Assembly (NCBI GenBank): GCA_963803425.1
Contig: CAWDMA010000001.1
Span: 558,001 to 622,000, forward strand
Direction: 5' to 3'
DNA length: 64,000 nt
From: DASPWW01 sp963803425
GTDB taxonomy: Bacteria > Actinomycetota > Thermoleophilia > Solirubrobacterales > 70-9
How positions within the stretch are numbered: position 1 is the stretch's first letter; each line of letters starts with the position of its first letter. Shown here one piece after another: positions 41,183 to 49,517 of this stretch. The notes beneath the pieces are model-generated. The model was not told where the DNA came from. It saw only the letters and a list, made by a program, of their open reading frames with translations, and searched no databases. The position numbers were made by a program, and so were the translations under genes.

Positions 41183-42598
41183 CTACGGGGCTCGGGCGAT
41201 CCCGGGCGTCCGGGCGATCCCGCGCGACTCGAAGTACTCCCACTCGAGCTCGCCGAGCTCGGTGGCGGGGGGGTCGGCGTACACCCACTCGCGCATGATC
41301 CGGTACCAGTTCCGCTGCGCGCGGAGCTGCGCCAGCACCGCCAGCACCCCCGTCTCCATCCGCCGGCCCATCAGCTCGTCGGCGGGGATGCTCTCGCGCC
41401 GGATCAGGTCGTAGTACTCCGAGCGCGGGTCGGAGGTCGACTCGATCACCTTCATCACCCGGCGCGGAGAGACCTCGACCTCGCGATCCTCCATGTACCA
41501 CCCGCCGACGACGAGCACGTGGTCCATCAGCCGCTCCGCGTCGAGCTTCGAGGGGTTGCTGACGAAGCCGAGCTCGTGCAGCGCCTCCCGGAGCGCCTCG
41601 GGGTCCCGCCGAGCGGCGGCGTCGACCGCGCGCTGCTCCAGCACGATCTGCTCGGGATCGAGCCGCTTAGTCATCCCGAAGTCCAGGAATGCGACCCGCC
41701 CGTCCTCCATCAGCAGGTAGTTGCCCGGATGCGGGTCGGCGTTGAAGTGCTGCAGGTGGTAGATCGAGCCGAAGCTGAACCGGAACACGATCTCGCCGAA
41801 CCGGTCGCGCGCCGGCTTGTCGAGCTCCTTGACCGCCTCGAATCGGAGCCCCTCCACGTACTCGGTGACCAGCACGCGACGGCGCGAGAGACGGGTGAGC
41901 ACGTCCGGCACGTAGATGAACGGATGCCCGCGGTACGCGCGCGAGAACGAGCGCTGGTTCTGGGCCTCGTACTCGTAGTCGAGCTCCTCCATCACCCGCT
42001 CTCGGATCTCCTCCGCGATCGCCTTCGGATCGAGCCCCGGCGCGAGCGCCTTCCCCAGCCGCATCAGCACGCCCATGTTGCGCAGATCCGACTCGAGCGC
42101 CTCGGCGACCCCGGGGTACTGGACCTTGACGGCGACCGCGCGGCCGTCGTGCAGCCGCGCCCGGTGGACCTGCCCGATCGAGGCCGCCGCGAACGCCTCC
42201 TGCTCGATCTCCGCGAACAGCTCGTCCGGGTGCTGGTCGCGGTACTCCTCGGCGAGCACCCGCTCCACCTTCTCCCAGGGCATCGGCGGCGCCGAGGTGC
42301 GCAGCTTCGCGAGCTGCTCCTGGTAGATCTCCCGGTACTCCTCCGGGAGGAACTCGATGTCGATGAAGGAGGCGAGCTGGCCGATCTTCATCGCCGCGCC
42401 CTTCATCTCGCCGAGAGTGCCGGCGATCTTCAGCGCGGTCTCGAGATGGCGGGCCTCCAGCCGCTCCTCGGCATCCTCGCTCGACCGGGCCACGTTGGCC
42501 GTCTTCGTGCCCGCGAACCGGGTGGCCTCGGCTCCGAGCGCCGAGCCGAGCTTCGCGGAGCGACGGATCCGCCCCTTCGGGATCTTGTCGGAGGCCAC
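41183..42598 (-). CDS. ABC1/UbiB (AarF)-family atypical kinase
   Basis: 471 residues. Family hallmarks are KxGQ (MKIGQLASFID), the alanine-rich loop AAASIGQVHRARLHDGRAVA, VKVQYPGV, LVTEYVEGLRF, catalytic-loop sequence FNADPHPGNYLLMEDGR and metal-binding FLDFGMTKRL. ABC1 proteins are ATPases or kinases that support ubiquinone and other isoprenoid-lipid metabolism; no specific substrate is assigned. The GTG at 42598 has a TAGGCT box 6 nt upstream. It is divergent from rplY. Confidence 0.9.
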   Translation of the reverse strand: MASDKIPKGRIRRSAKLGSALGAEATRFAGTKTANVARSSEDAEERLEARHLETALKIAGTLGEMKGAAMKIGQLASFIDIEFLPEEYREIYQEQLAKLRTSAPPMPWEKVERVLAEEYRDQHPDELFAEIEQEAFAAASIGQVHRARLHDGRAVAVKVQYPGVAEALESDLRNMGVLMRLGKALAPGLDPKAIAEEIRERVMEELDYEYEAQNQRSFSRAYRGHPFIYVPDVLTRLSRRRVLVTEYVEGLRFEAVKELDKPARDRFGEIVFRFSFGSIYHLQHFNADPHPGNYLLMEDGRVAFLDFGMTKRLDPEQIVLEQRAVDAAARRDPEALREALHELGFVSNPSKLDAERLMDHVLVVGGWYMEDREVEVSPRRVMKVIESTSDPRSEYYDLIRRESIPADELMGRRMETGVLAVLAQLRAQRNWYRIMREWVYADPPATELGELEWEYFESRGIARTPGIARAP

Positions 42599-42604
42599 CC
42601 GGCA

Positions 42605-42610
42605 AGCCTA
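42605..42610 (-). promoter_or_regulatory. TAGGCT -10-like box before the ABC1 kinase gene
   Basis: On the minus strand the box ends 6 nt before the GTG at 42598, fitting the leaderless pattern. Confidence 0.45.
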
Positions 42611-42634
42611 GAGCGCCGGGCGCGGCCGTTCCCC

Positions 42635-42640
42635 TATCCT
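42635..42640 (+). promoter_or_regulatory. TATCCT -10-like box before rplY
   Basis: The box ends 10 nt before the ATG at 42651 and shares a 52-bp divergent region with the ABC1 promoter. Confidence 0.45.
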
Positions 42641-42650
42641 GATCTGGTCC

Positions 42651-43352
42651 ATGGCGCAGGGTCGCGACACCTTGAAGGTGGGCAAGCGCGAGCAGTTCGG
42701 CTCCCGCGAGAGCCGGCGGCTTCGCCGTGCCGGATTCGTGCCCGGCGTCCTGTACGGGGCGGGCACAGAGGCGCGACCCTTTCAGGTCGGCGAGCACGAG
42801 ATCCGCGCCTTCCTGACCGGCGGACAGACCCTGTTCGACGTCGAGATCGAGGGCTCGAACGCAGTTCCGGTCGTGATCAAGGAGCAGCAGCACCATCCGG
42901 TCCGCGGCGACCTGATCCACATCGACTGCCTCGAGGTGAAGCTCGACGAGGCGATCGAGGCGGACGTCGCGCTCGAGCTCGAGGGCGCCGAGGACGCCCC
43001 GGGGGTGAAGGAGGGCGGTGTGCTCGAGCACGTCACCCGCGAGATCACGGTGGAGGCGCTGCCCGCCGAGATCCCCGAGGTGATCCACGCAGACGTGTCC
43101 GAGATGGTGATCGGCGACACGCTGCAGCTCGCCTCCGTCCCGGTCCCGTCCGGGGTGACGTTCGTCGCCGAGGATCCCGACGAGGTGACGGTCGCGACGC
43201 TGTCGCCGCCGCGGGTGGAGGAGGAGCCCGAGCCAGAGCTCGAAGAGGAGGCGGAGCTCGTCGGCGAGGGCGAGGAGGCGCCCGAGGGCGAGGCCCCGGA
43301 GGGCGAGGAATCCGAGGGCGAGCCCGACACCGAGTCCGGCGGCGAGGAGTAG
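42651..43352 (+). CDS. rplY: 50S ribosomal protein L25/general stress protein Ctc
   Basis: 233 residues, the long TL5/Ctc form. The N-terminal RNA-binding domain has FGSRESRRLRRAGFVPGVLY and GAG, then IKEQQHHPVRGDLIHIDCLE. The C-terminal beta domain has LELEGAEDAPGVKEGGVLEH and PDEVTVATLSPPRVEEEPE. It ends in a highly acidic Glu/Gly tail (about residues 180-233). It binds 5S rRNA. Pth follows in the same frame 51 nt after the TAG, as in the usual rplY-pth pairing. Confidence 0.93.
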   Translation: MAQGRDTLKVGKREQFGSRESRRLRRAGFVPGVLYGAGTEARPFQVGEHEIRAFLTGGQTLFDVEIEGSNAVPVVIKEQQHHPVRGDLIHIDCLEVKLDEAIEADVALELEGAEDAPGVKEGGVLEHVTREITVEALPAEIPEVIHADVSEMVIGDTLQLASVPVPSGVTFVAEDPDEVTVATLSPPRVEEEPEPELEEEAELVGEGEEAPEGEAPEGEESEGEPDTESGGEE

Positions 43353-43403
43353 CCGGACCTGTCGCTGCTTCGCCGCCGCAAGCGGGGCACCGAGTCCGAT
43401 CGC

Positions 43404-43949
43404 GTGCTGGTGGTCGGGCTGGGGAACCACGAGCGACGCTATGCCGGGACGCGGCACAACATCGGATTCGAGGTCGCCGACGAGCTGGCCCGACGGTGGA
43501 AGCTGCCTGGGGCCCGGAAGCGCTACCGGGGCGTGATCAGCGAGGGCCGGGCCGGGCCGGGCGGGCCGCGGGTTGCGGTGCTGCTCCCGCAGACCTTCAT
43601 GAACGAGTCGGGAGCGTCGGCCGGCCCCGCCCGCGGCGCGCTCCGGGTGCCACTCGACCGGGTTGTCGTCGTGCATGACGAGATCGACCTGCCCTTCGGG
43701 GAGGTCCGCGCACGGCTCGGGGGCGGCCTCGCCGGCCACAACGGGCTGAAGAGCCTCGCGGGCGGGTTCGGCGCCCCCGAGTTCTGGCGGGTCCGGGTCG
43801 GCGTGGGCCGACCCGACTCGACCGACCCCGAGCTGGTCTCGCGTCACGTGCTCGGCCGGTTCGAGGAGCCGGAGGCGGACGTCCGCGACCTGGTCTCGCG
43901 CGGCGCCGACGAGACCGAGCGAATCGTGCGGGAGCTTGGCGATGGGTGA
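43404..43949 (+). CDS. pth: Peptidyl-tRNA hydrolase
   Basis: 181 residues from the GTG at 43404. Conserved sites are the N-terminal VVGLGN, catalytic His in YAGTRHNIGFEVADELARRW, Asn in LLPQTFMNESGASAG, Asp in VVVVHDEIDLPFGEVRARLG and Asn in GLAGHNGLKSLAGGFG. After GLGN the usual proline-glycine is replaced by HE, a mild oddity. It releases tRNA from peptidyl-tRNA. The frame is open back to the rplY stop (LSLLRRRKRGTESDR) but has no start codon there. Its stop overlaps the crotonase gene by 8 nt. Confidence 0.93.
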   Translation: MLVVGLGNHERRYAGTRHNIGFEVADELARRWKLPGARKRYRGVISEGRAGPGGPRVAVLLPQTFMNESGASAGPARGALRVPLDRVVVVHDEIDLPFGEVRARLGGGLAGHNGLKSLAGGFGAPEFWRVRVGVGRPDSTDPELVSRHVLGRFEEPEADVRDLVSRGADETERIVRELGDG

Positions 43950-44667
43950 TGCGCTGACCACCTACAGGGTCGACCCGAACGGCGTCGCGCTGCTCCAGCT
44001 CGACCGCCCCGAGGCTCGCAACGCGATCAACACCGCGATGCTCGAGGAGCTGATCCCGCATCTGGAGGCGGCGAAGGCCGCGGAGGACGTTCGCGTGCTG
44101 GTGATCTCGTCCACCGACCACATGGCCCTGTCCGGTGGCGCGGATGTCCGGGAGGAGGTCGACGCGGAGGGCGGCGTTCGACGGATGGAGCTGTTCGCTC
44201 GCCTGTACGACGAGGTCACCGGATTCCCGTGCCCCACCGTGGCCGCCTGCCACGGCTCCTGCATCGGCGGCGGGGCCGAGATCGCCGTCGCGTGCGACCT
44301 TCGGGTGGGGGGCTCGAACCTGCGGATGCGGTTTCCGGGCGGGGCGCTGGGGATGCCGGTCGGGCCGGCGCGGCTGGTGACGCTGTGCGGGCTGTCGGTC
44401 GCCAAGTACCTGCTGTTCACCGCCCGCGAGGTGGGCGCCGACGAGGCGCTCCGGTGGGGGCTGATGCACAAGGTGGCGCCCGCCGCCCGGACCGAGAACG
44501 CCGCCCTGGAGCTGGCTGCGGGGGTGGCGGCGAACGACCCCGGGATGCTGGCGCGGCTGAAGGCGACCCTGCACGCCTACGACGGCGTCGAGCAGCGCTC
44601 CCTCGACGAGGGTCGCGGCCAGGTCGAATGGCAGCGCTCCGGTCGCGGGCTGCCGTACTCGAAGTAG
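43942..44667 (+). CDS. Enoyl-CoA hydratase/isomerase (crotonase) family protein
   Basis: About 241 residues from the ATG at 43942 inside the pth end (TTG at 43936 is possible). The crotonase core shows LQLDRPEARNAINTAMLEEL, the oxyanion-hole segment ALSGGADVREEVDAEGG and ACHGSCIGGGAEIAVACDLR, where the first catalytic Glu of hydratases is present. In the following FPGGALGMPVGPARLVTLCG the second catalytic Glu (usually FPEI/FAEP) is Gly, so isomerase, hydrolase or other crotonase chemistry is as likely as hydration. It sits between pth and mfd with no pathway partners. Confidence 0.83.
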   Translation: MGDALTTYRVDPNGVALLQLDRPEARNAINTAMLEELIPHLEAAKAAEDVRVLVISSTDHMALSGGADVREEVDAEGGVRRMELFARLYDEVTGFPCPTVAACHGSCIGGGAEIAVACDLRVGGSNLRMRFPGGALGMPVGPARLVTLCGLSVAKYLLFTAREVGADEALRWGLMHKVAPAARTENAALELAAGVAANDPGMLARLKATLHAYDGVEQRSLDEGRGQVEWQRSGRGLPYSK

Positions 44668-44674
44668 GGCCGCG

Positions 44675-44680
44675 TAGGCT
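44675..44680 (+). promoter_or_regulatory. TAGGCT -10-like box before mfd
   Basis: The box lies 6 nt before the GTG at 44687, just after the crotonase stop. Confidence 0.5.
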
Positions 44681-44686
44681 CGGGTC

Positions 44687-47600
44687 GTGACGCTTCGTCC
44701 GCTGCTCGAGATCGCTCCGGAGAGCGAGGGCTTCCGCTCGCTCGCCGCCGCCGCCCGCGGCGGCGAGGCTGCGACGGCGCGGATGTCTCCCGGCGTCCGG
44801 CCGTTCCTGGTTGCCGCGCTGGTCGACTCCGAGATCGGACTTGCGGGCCGCCCCAGCCTGATCGTCACGGCCGACGACCGCTCCGCGCGCGACCTGGCGT
44901 CCGAGCTCGGCGCCTACCTGGCGCCACGCCCGGTTCGGTACTACCCGTCGCGGGGCACCGGGTACGAGTCGCACGTGGTCCCACCGCCTCACCTGGTCGG
45001 GCTGCGGATCGCCGCACTGGACGCGCTCACCGGCGCGGAGCCCGATCCGGTCGTGGTGGCGAGCGCGGTCGCGCTCGCCGAGGCGGTCCCGGGCGCCGCG
45101 TTGCGGCCGACCGGGATCGCGATCAGCCGCGGCGATTCGATCGACCTCGACGCCGCGGCCGCGACCCTCGTCGACTCGGGGTACGAGCGCTCCGACCAGG
45201 TGGAGGACCGCGGCCAGTTCGCGGTTCGCGGCGGGATCCTCGACGTGTTCCCGTCGACCGAGGACCGCGCGGCGCGGATAGAGCTGTTCGGCGACGAGGT
45301 CGAGTCGGTGAGATGGTTCTCGACCTTCACCCAGCGCTCCCTGGGCGACGCGGAGCGGGTCGAGCTCGCGCCCGCCGCCGAGCTCGACATCGAGCACCGG
45401 GAGCTCGCCGAGCTGATGCTCGCGGACGCGGCCGAGGACGGCGCGACCGAGCGTCCCGACATCGCCGAGCTGCTTCCGACGGACCGGTTCGAGCCGCCGC
45501 TGCAGCTGCTCTCCGATCGAACAGCGGTCGTGCTCGCCGAGGCGGACGAGATCGACTCGGCTCTCTCCGACCACTGGGACGACGTGACCACGGCGATGCA
45601 TGCCGCCGATGCCCGCCACCTGTACGTCGAGGTCGCCGAGCCGCTCCGGAGGCGGGCGGCGGTGGCGATCTCCGGCACCGATGGGGACGGCGAGCCGTCG
45701 TTCCGGGCCCAGCGCCCAGCCTCGCCGGCGCGCAGCATGGCGGAGGCCGAGGGCGAGCTGGAACGGGAGCTTCGCTCCGGTTACACGACCGTGGTCGCGT
45801 TCGAGACCCGCGGAGAGGCGGAACGGTCCCGGTACGCGCTCGACCGGCTCGACGCGACGTTGCTCGACGACGATGCCGAGCGCCTCCCCCAGGCCGCCCG
45901 GACCGACCGCTCCGGGGGCGCCGGGACGCTGGTGTTCTGCGAGGCGCCGGTCGCGGACGGCTTCGTGTCCCCGGAGCTGAAGCTCGCGGTGATCCCGCAG
46001 CGGCGGCTCGTCCACCGCCGCCGGCCGACGGCCCCGCCGACCGCGCGCGGCCGGCTCAGCTCCTTCACCGAGCTTCGCGTCGGCGACCACGTCGTGCACG
46101 AGGATCACGGTGTCGCCCGGTTCGCCGGGTTCGAGACGAAAACCGTCGCCGAGGTCACCCGGGACTACCTGCTGCTCGCATACCGCGGCGACGATCGCGT
46201 CTTCGTCCCGGCGGAGCAGCTCGCGAAGATCACCCGCTACGTCGGCGCCGCCGGAGTCGCTCCGGAGCTGTCGGCGCTTGGCAGCAAGCGATGGGAGGGA
46301 TTGAAGGCGCGCGCACGCCGCGCCGCCCGGGAGCTCGCCGGGGACCTGCTCAACCTGTACGCGGAGCGCCGCACGCGCCACGGGCACGCGTTCCCGCCCG
46401 ACGGGGAGTGGCAGCTGCAGCTGGAGCGGGCGTTCGCGTACACGGAGACCCCCGACCAGCTCGACGCCGTCGACGCCGTGAAGGCGGACATGGAGGCGGA
46501 GCGGCCGATGGATCGGCTGATCTGCGGCGACGTCGGCTACGGGAAGACCGAGGTCGCGCTGCGCGCGGCGCACAAGGCGGCGACTGACGGCAAGCAGGTG
46601 ATGATGCTGGTGCCGACCACGATCCTCGCCCAGCAGCATCTGGGCACGTTCCGGGAGCGGCTCGGCGACTTCCCCTTCCGGGTGGAGATGGTGTCGCGGC
46701 TGCGCAAGCCGGCCGAGAACCGCGCCGTGCTCTCAGATCTCGCCGCGGGACAGGTCGACATCCTGATCGGAACGCACCGGCTGCTGTCGCGGGACGTCAG
46801 AGCAAGGGACCTCGGGTTGCTGATCGTCGACGAGGAGCAGCGGTTCGGGGTCCGCCAGAAGGAGCTGCTGCGCCAGCTGAAGCTGCGCGTGGACGTGATC
46901 TCCCTGTCGGCCACCCCGATCCCGCGCACCCTCCAGATCAGCCTCGCCGGCCTCCGCGACATCTCCGTGATCGAGACGCCGCCGGAGGGACGGAGGCCGA
47001 TCCGCACCTTTGTCGGCCCCTACGACGACCAGCTCGTCGGACGGGCCATCAGGCGCGAGGTGGAGCGGGGCGGGCAGGCGTTCTTCCTCCACAACCGGAT
47101 CGAGACGCTCCCGGACGCGGCCGAGCGGCTCCGGGCGCTGTGCCCCGGAGTCAGGTTCGTCCAGGCGCACGGCCAGATGGAGGAGGCCGAGCTGGAGTCG
47201 ACGATGCTCACCTTCCTGAGGGGAGAGGCCGACTGCCTGGTGGCGACCACGATCATCGAGTCGGGCCTGGACATCCCGACCGCGAACACGCTGATCGTGG
47301 AGCGCGCCGATCAACTCGGCCTCGCGCAGGCGTACCAGATCCGCGGCCGCGTGGGGCGCTCCCGGGAGCGCGCCTTCGCGTACCTGCTGTACCCGTCGGC
47401 GGAGCGGCTCAGCCCGGACGCCGCCGCCCGCCTAGCGACGCTCTCCGACCACACCGAGCTCGGCTCGGGGTTCGCGATCGCGATGCGCGACCTGGAGATC
47501 CGGGGCGCGGGCAACCTGCTCGGCGACGAGCAGTCCGGCCACGTCGCCGCGGTCGGGTTCGAGCTGTACATGGCGCTTCTCGACGAAGCGACCGAAGCGC

Positions 47601-48133
47601 TTCGCGCGGCTGCCGCCGCCGGGGACGGTGAGCCCCCGGCGGAGGCCGCCGTGCGGCTCGATGTCGACGTGGACGCGTTCGTCCCCGACACCTACATCGC
47701 GTTCGAGGCGGCCCGGATCGACGTCCACCGGCGCGTCGCGGCTGCGTCCCGCCCCGGGGAGCTGAGGGCGATCCGCGACGAGCTTCGCGATCGGTTCGGC
47801 CCGCCCCCCCAGCCCGTGGAGAGCCTGATCGAGCTGCAGCGGGTGCGGATCGAGCTGGGCGCGGCGGGCGCCCGGACGATCGAGGAGCGCGGCGGCCGGA
47901 TCTCGGCGGCGCCGGTGGAGCTGGAGCCTGAGCAGGCCGATGGGCTCGCCGAGCGACTTCCAGGCGCCGAGTACGACGGGCGCACGAAGACCGCATCGAT
48001 CCGGGTCCCCCCCGAGCCCGCCGCCCGCCTCCAGGCCGCCCTGAAGCTCGCTGCGGCCGTTGCCGCCAGCGACACCGCTCCCTCCAGCGACCCCGCGACC
48101 GCGGACGCGAAGCGGAGCAGGTCGCGGGCCTGA
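44687..48133 (+). CDS. mfd: Transcription-repair coupling factor
   Basis: 1148 residues, full length. The UvrB-like N-terminus has VRYYPSRGTGYESHVVPPP and QFAVRGGILDVFPSTEDRAA. The RNA-polymerase-interacting CarD-like domain shows LRVGDHVVHEDHGVARFAGF. The translocase core has Walker A CGDVGYGKTEVALRAAHKA, IGTHRLLSRDVRARDLGLLI, DEEQRFGVRQKE, SLSATPIPRTLQ and the motif-VI region HTELGSGFAIAMRDLEIRGA plus GNLLGDEQSGHVAAVGFELY. The C-terminal TRCF domain is present. It displaces stalled polymerase and recruits UvrA. The 3.4-kb frame is unbroken, in contrast to the damaged metG and eno regions. Confidence 0.97.
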   Translation: MTLRPLLEIAPESEGFRSLAAAARGGEAATARMSPGVRPFLVAALVDSEIGLAGRPSLIVTADDRSARDLASELGAYLAPRPVRYYPSRGTGYESHVVPPPHLVGLRIAALDALTGAEPDPVVVASAVALAEAVPGAALRPTGIAISRGDSIDLDAAAATLVDSGYERSDQVEDRGQFAVRGGILDVFPSTEDRAARIELFGDEVESVRWFSTFTQRSLGDAERVELAPAAELDIEHRELAELMLADAAEDGATERPDIAELLPTDRFEPPLQLLSDRTAVVLAEADEIDSALSDHWDDVTTAMHAADARHLYVEVAEPLRRRAAVAISGTDGDGEPSFRAQRPASPARSMAEAEGELERELRSGYTTVVAFETRGEAERSRYALDRLDATLLDDDAERLPQAARTDRSGGAGTLVFCEAPVADGFVSPELKLAVIPQRRLVHRRRPTAPPTARGRLSSFTELRVGDHVVHEDHGVARFAGFETKTVAEVTRDYLLLAYRGDDRVFVPAEQLAKITRYVGAAGVAPELSALGSKRWEGLKARARRAARELAGDLLNLYAERRTRHGHAFPPDGEWQLQLERAFAYTETPDQLDAVDAVKADMEAERPMDRLICGDVGYGKTEVALRAAHKAATDGKQVMMLVPTTILAQQHLGTFRERLGDFPFRVEMVSRLRKPAENRAVLSDLAAGQVDILIGTHRLLSRDVRARDLGLLIVDEEQRFGVRQKELLRQLKLRVDVISLSATPIPRTLQISLAGLRDISVIETPPEGRRPIRTFVGPYDDQLVGRAIRREVERGGQAFFLHNRIETLPDAAERLRALCPGVRFVQAHGQMEEAELESTMLTFLRGEADCLVATTIIESGLDIPTANTLIVERADQLGLAQAYQIRGRVGRSRERAFAYLLYPSAERLSPDAAARLATLSDHTELGSGFAIAMRDLEIRGAGNLLGDEQSGHVAAVGFELYMALLDEATEALRAAAAAGDGEPPAEAAVRLDVDVDAFVPDTYIAFEAARIDVHRRVAAASRPGELRAIRDELRDRFGPPPQPVESLIELQRVRIELGAAGARTIEERGGRISAAPVELEPEQADGLAERLPGAEYDGRTKTASIRVPPEPAARLQAALKLAAAVAASDTAPSSDPATADAKRSRSRA

Positions 48134-48161
48134 CGTTCAGCGCCGGTTTAGTGAGTGCCGT

Positions 48162-48167
48162 TATGCT
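48162..48167 (+). promoter_or_regulatory. TATGCT -10-like box before the foldase gene
   Basis: The box ends 9 nt before the GTG at 48177. Confidence 0.45.
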
Positions 48168-48176
48168 CCCGGCCTC

Positions 48177-49517
48177 GTGAGCGGAGCTTTCTCGAAGCGC
48201 GTGATCGCAATTCTGCTCGGCGTCTTCCTGGTCGCGTTCTTCGCGATCTGGGCCGTCGCCGAGGGTCTCTCGAATCCGGAGGTGCCCTCCGGCGACGTCG
48301 CCGTCGTCGAGGGCGCCCCCGACGGGAACATCAGCAAGGACGATCTCGACGCCGCCGTGCAGCAGGCCGCCGTCTCGCAGGGGACCAAGGTCCCGAAGCC
48401 CAGCAACCCCCAGTACAAGGCGCTCCAGGACCAGGCGATGGGCGAGGTGCTGCTGGAGCGGTGGGTCGCCGGCGAGGCCGAGGAGCGCGGGATCACGGTC
48501 ACCGACACGGAGGTCCAGCAGCAGCTTGCCCAGATCAAGAAGCAGAACTTCAAGAGCGAGCAGGAGTTCCAGCACTTCCTCGACCAATCGGGGCTGAGCC
48601 AGCGCGATGCGCTCGACCGGGTCCGCCTCACCGCGCTCAGCCAGCGCCTCCAGCAGGACGCGGTCGCCAAGCCGGACGAGGTGTCCGACAGCGACATCCA
48701 GGCCTACTACGACGAGAACGCGAGCCAGTTCCAGCAGCCGGAGTCGCGCGACGTCCGCGTGATCCTGAACAAGGACAAGGCCGAGGTCGAGAAGGCCCGC
48801 GCCGCGCTCGAGAAGGACAACTCCGACAAGAGCTGGAACCAGGTCGCGAAGCAGTACTCCACCGACGAGGCCTCACAGGACACCGGCGGCCTTCGCGCCG
48901 GAGTGATCGAGGGCCAGGCCGACCCGAACTTCGACCAGCAGGTGTTCGGCGCCTCGAAGGGCGAGCTGGTCGGCCCGTTCCAGACCCAGGAGGGCTACTA
49001 CCTGATCCAGGTCGACTCGGTCACCGAGGCAAAGACCACCCCGATCGAGAAGGCAACGGACCAGATCAAGCAGCAGCTCGCCGGCGCGGCCCAGCAGCTC
49101 GCCGCGCAGCAGTTCGAGCAGTCCTTCGTCGCGAAGTGGACCGCCCGCAGCTTCTGCGCCGAGGGCTACATCATCGAGCGCTGCGCGAACGCGGAGCCAC
49201 CGCCTCCCACCGATGGGGCGCCTCCGGTCACCTCCACGCGCCCGGCGGCGCCCGGCCAGGCCGGCACGGTGCTCCCCGGCGTCGCCACCGGCGGCGCGCC
49301 GCAGGGGCCCTACCCGCCCGCCAGCGCGCAGCAGCCGGGGCTACCGCCCGGCGTCGCGCCGGTCGGCCCGGGTGGCGCACCTACGACGGGCGCCCCGCCC
49401 ACAGGCGCAGCCCCGCCTACTGGCGGCGCTCCGCCCACAAGCGGCGCTCCGCCCACAAGCGGCGCTCCGCCCACGGGCGCTCCGCCGACCGGCGGCGCCC
49501 CCCCGACCGCTCCCTAG
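48177..49517 (+). CDS. Membrane-anchored parvulin-type peptidyl-prolyl isomerase (SurA/PrsA-like)
   Basis: 446 residues. One N-terminal membrane segment (RVIAILLGVFLVAFFAIWAV) anchors an extracellular chaperone. A SurA_N-like helical region follows (ITVTDTEVQQQLAQIKKQNF, KSEQEFQHFLDQSGLSQRDA). The parvulin domain comes next (SRDVRVILNKDKAEVEKARA, AKQYSTDEASQDTGGLRAGV, FGASKGELVGPFQTQEGYYL). The last ~100 residues are rich in Pro, Gly and Ala, with repeats of GAPPT(S/G)G. The start is GTG at 48177, fixed by the membrane segment and the promoter box. It probably folds secreted proteins. Its TAG and that of the convergent glycosidase share the same CTAG. Confidence 0.9.
   Translation: MSGAFSKRVIAILLGVFLVAFFAIWAVAEGLSNPEVPSGDVAVVEGAPDGNISKDDLDAAVQQAAVSQGTKVPKPSNPQYKALQDQAMGEVLLERWVAGEAEERGITVTDTEVQQQLAQIKKQNFKSEQEFQHFLDQSGLSQRDALDRVRLTALSQRLQQDAVAKPDEVSDSDIQAYYDENASQFQQPESRDVRVILNKDKAEVEKARAALEKDNSDKSWNQVAKQYSTDEASQDTGGLRAGVIEGQADPNFDQQVFGASKGELVGPFQTQEGYYLIQVDSVTEAKTTPIEKATDQIKQQLAGAAQQLAAQQFEQSFVAKWTARSFCAEGYIIERCANAEPPPPTDGAPPVTSTRPAAPGQAGTVLPGVATGGAPQGPYPPASAQQPGLPPGVAPVGPGGAPTTGAPPTGAAPPTGGAPPTSGAPPTSGAPPTGAPPTGGAPPTAP
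49425..49515 (+). repeat. 18-bp in-frame tandem repeat encoding GAPPTS in the foldase tail
   Basis: The unit GGCGCTCCGCCCACAAGC occurs perfectly at 49425-49442 and 49443-49460, then degenerates to the end of the gene. A looser GAPPTG pattern begins near 49372. It probably evolved by replication slippage. Confidence 0.75.

Noticed and set aside
41493..41720. Small frames antisense to the ABC1 kinase
   Set aside because: No conserved features are visible; the opposite strand encodes essential kinase motifs.
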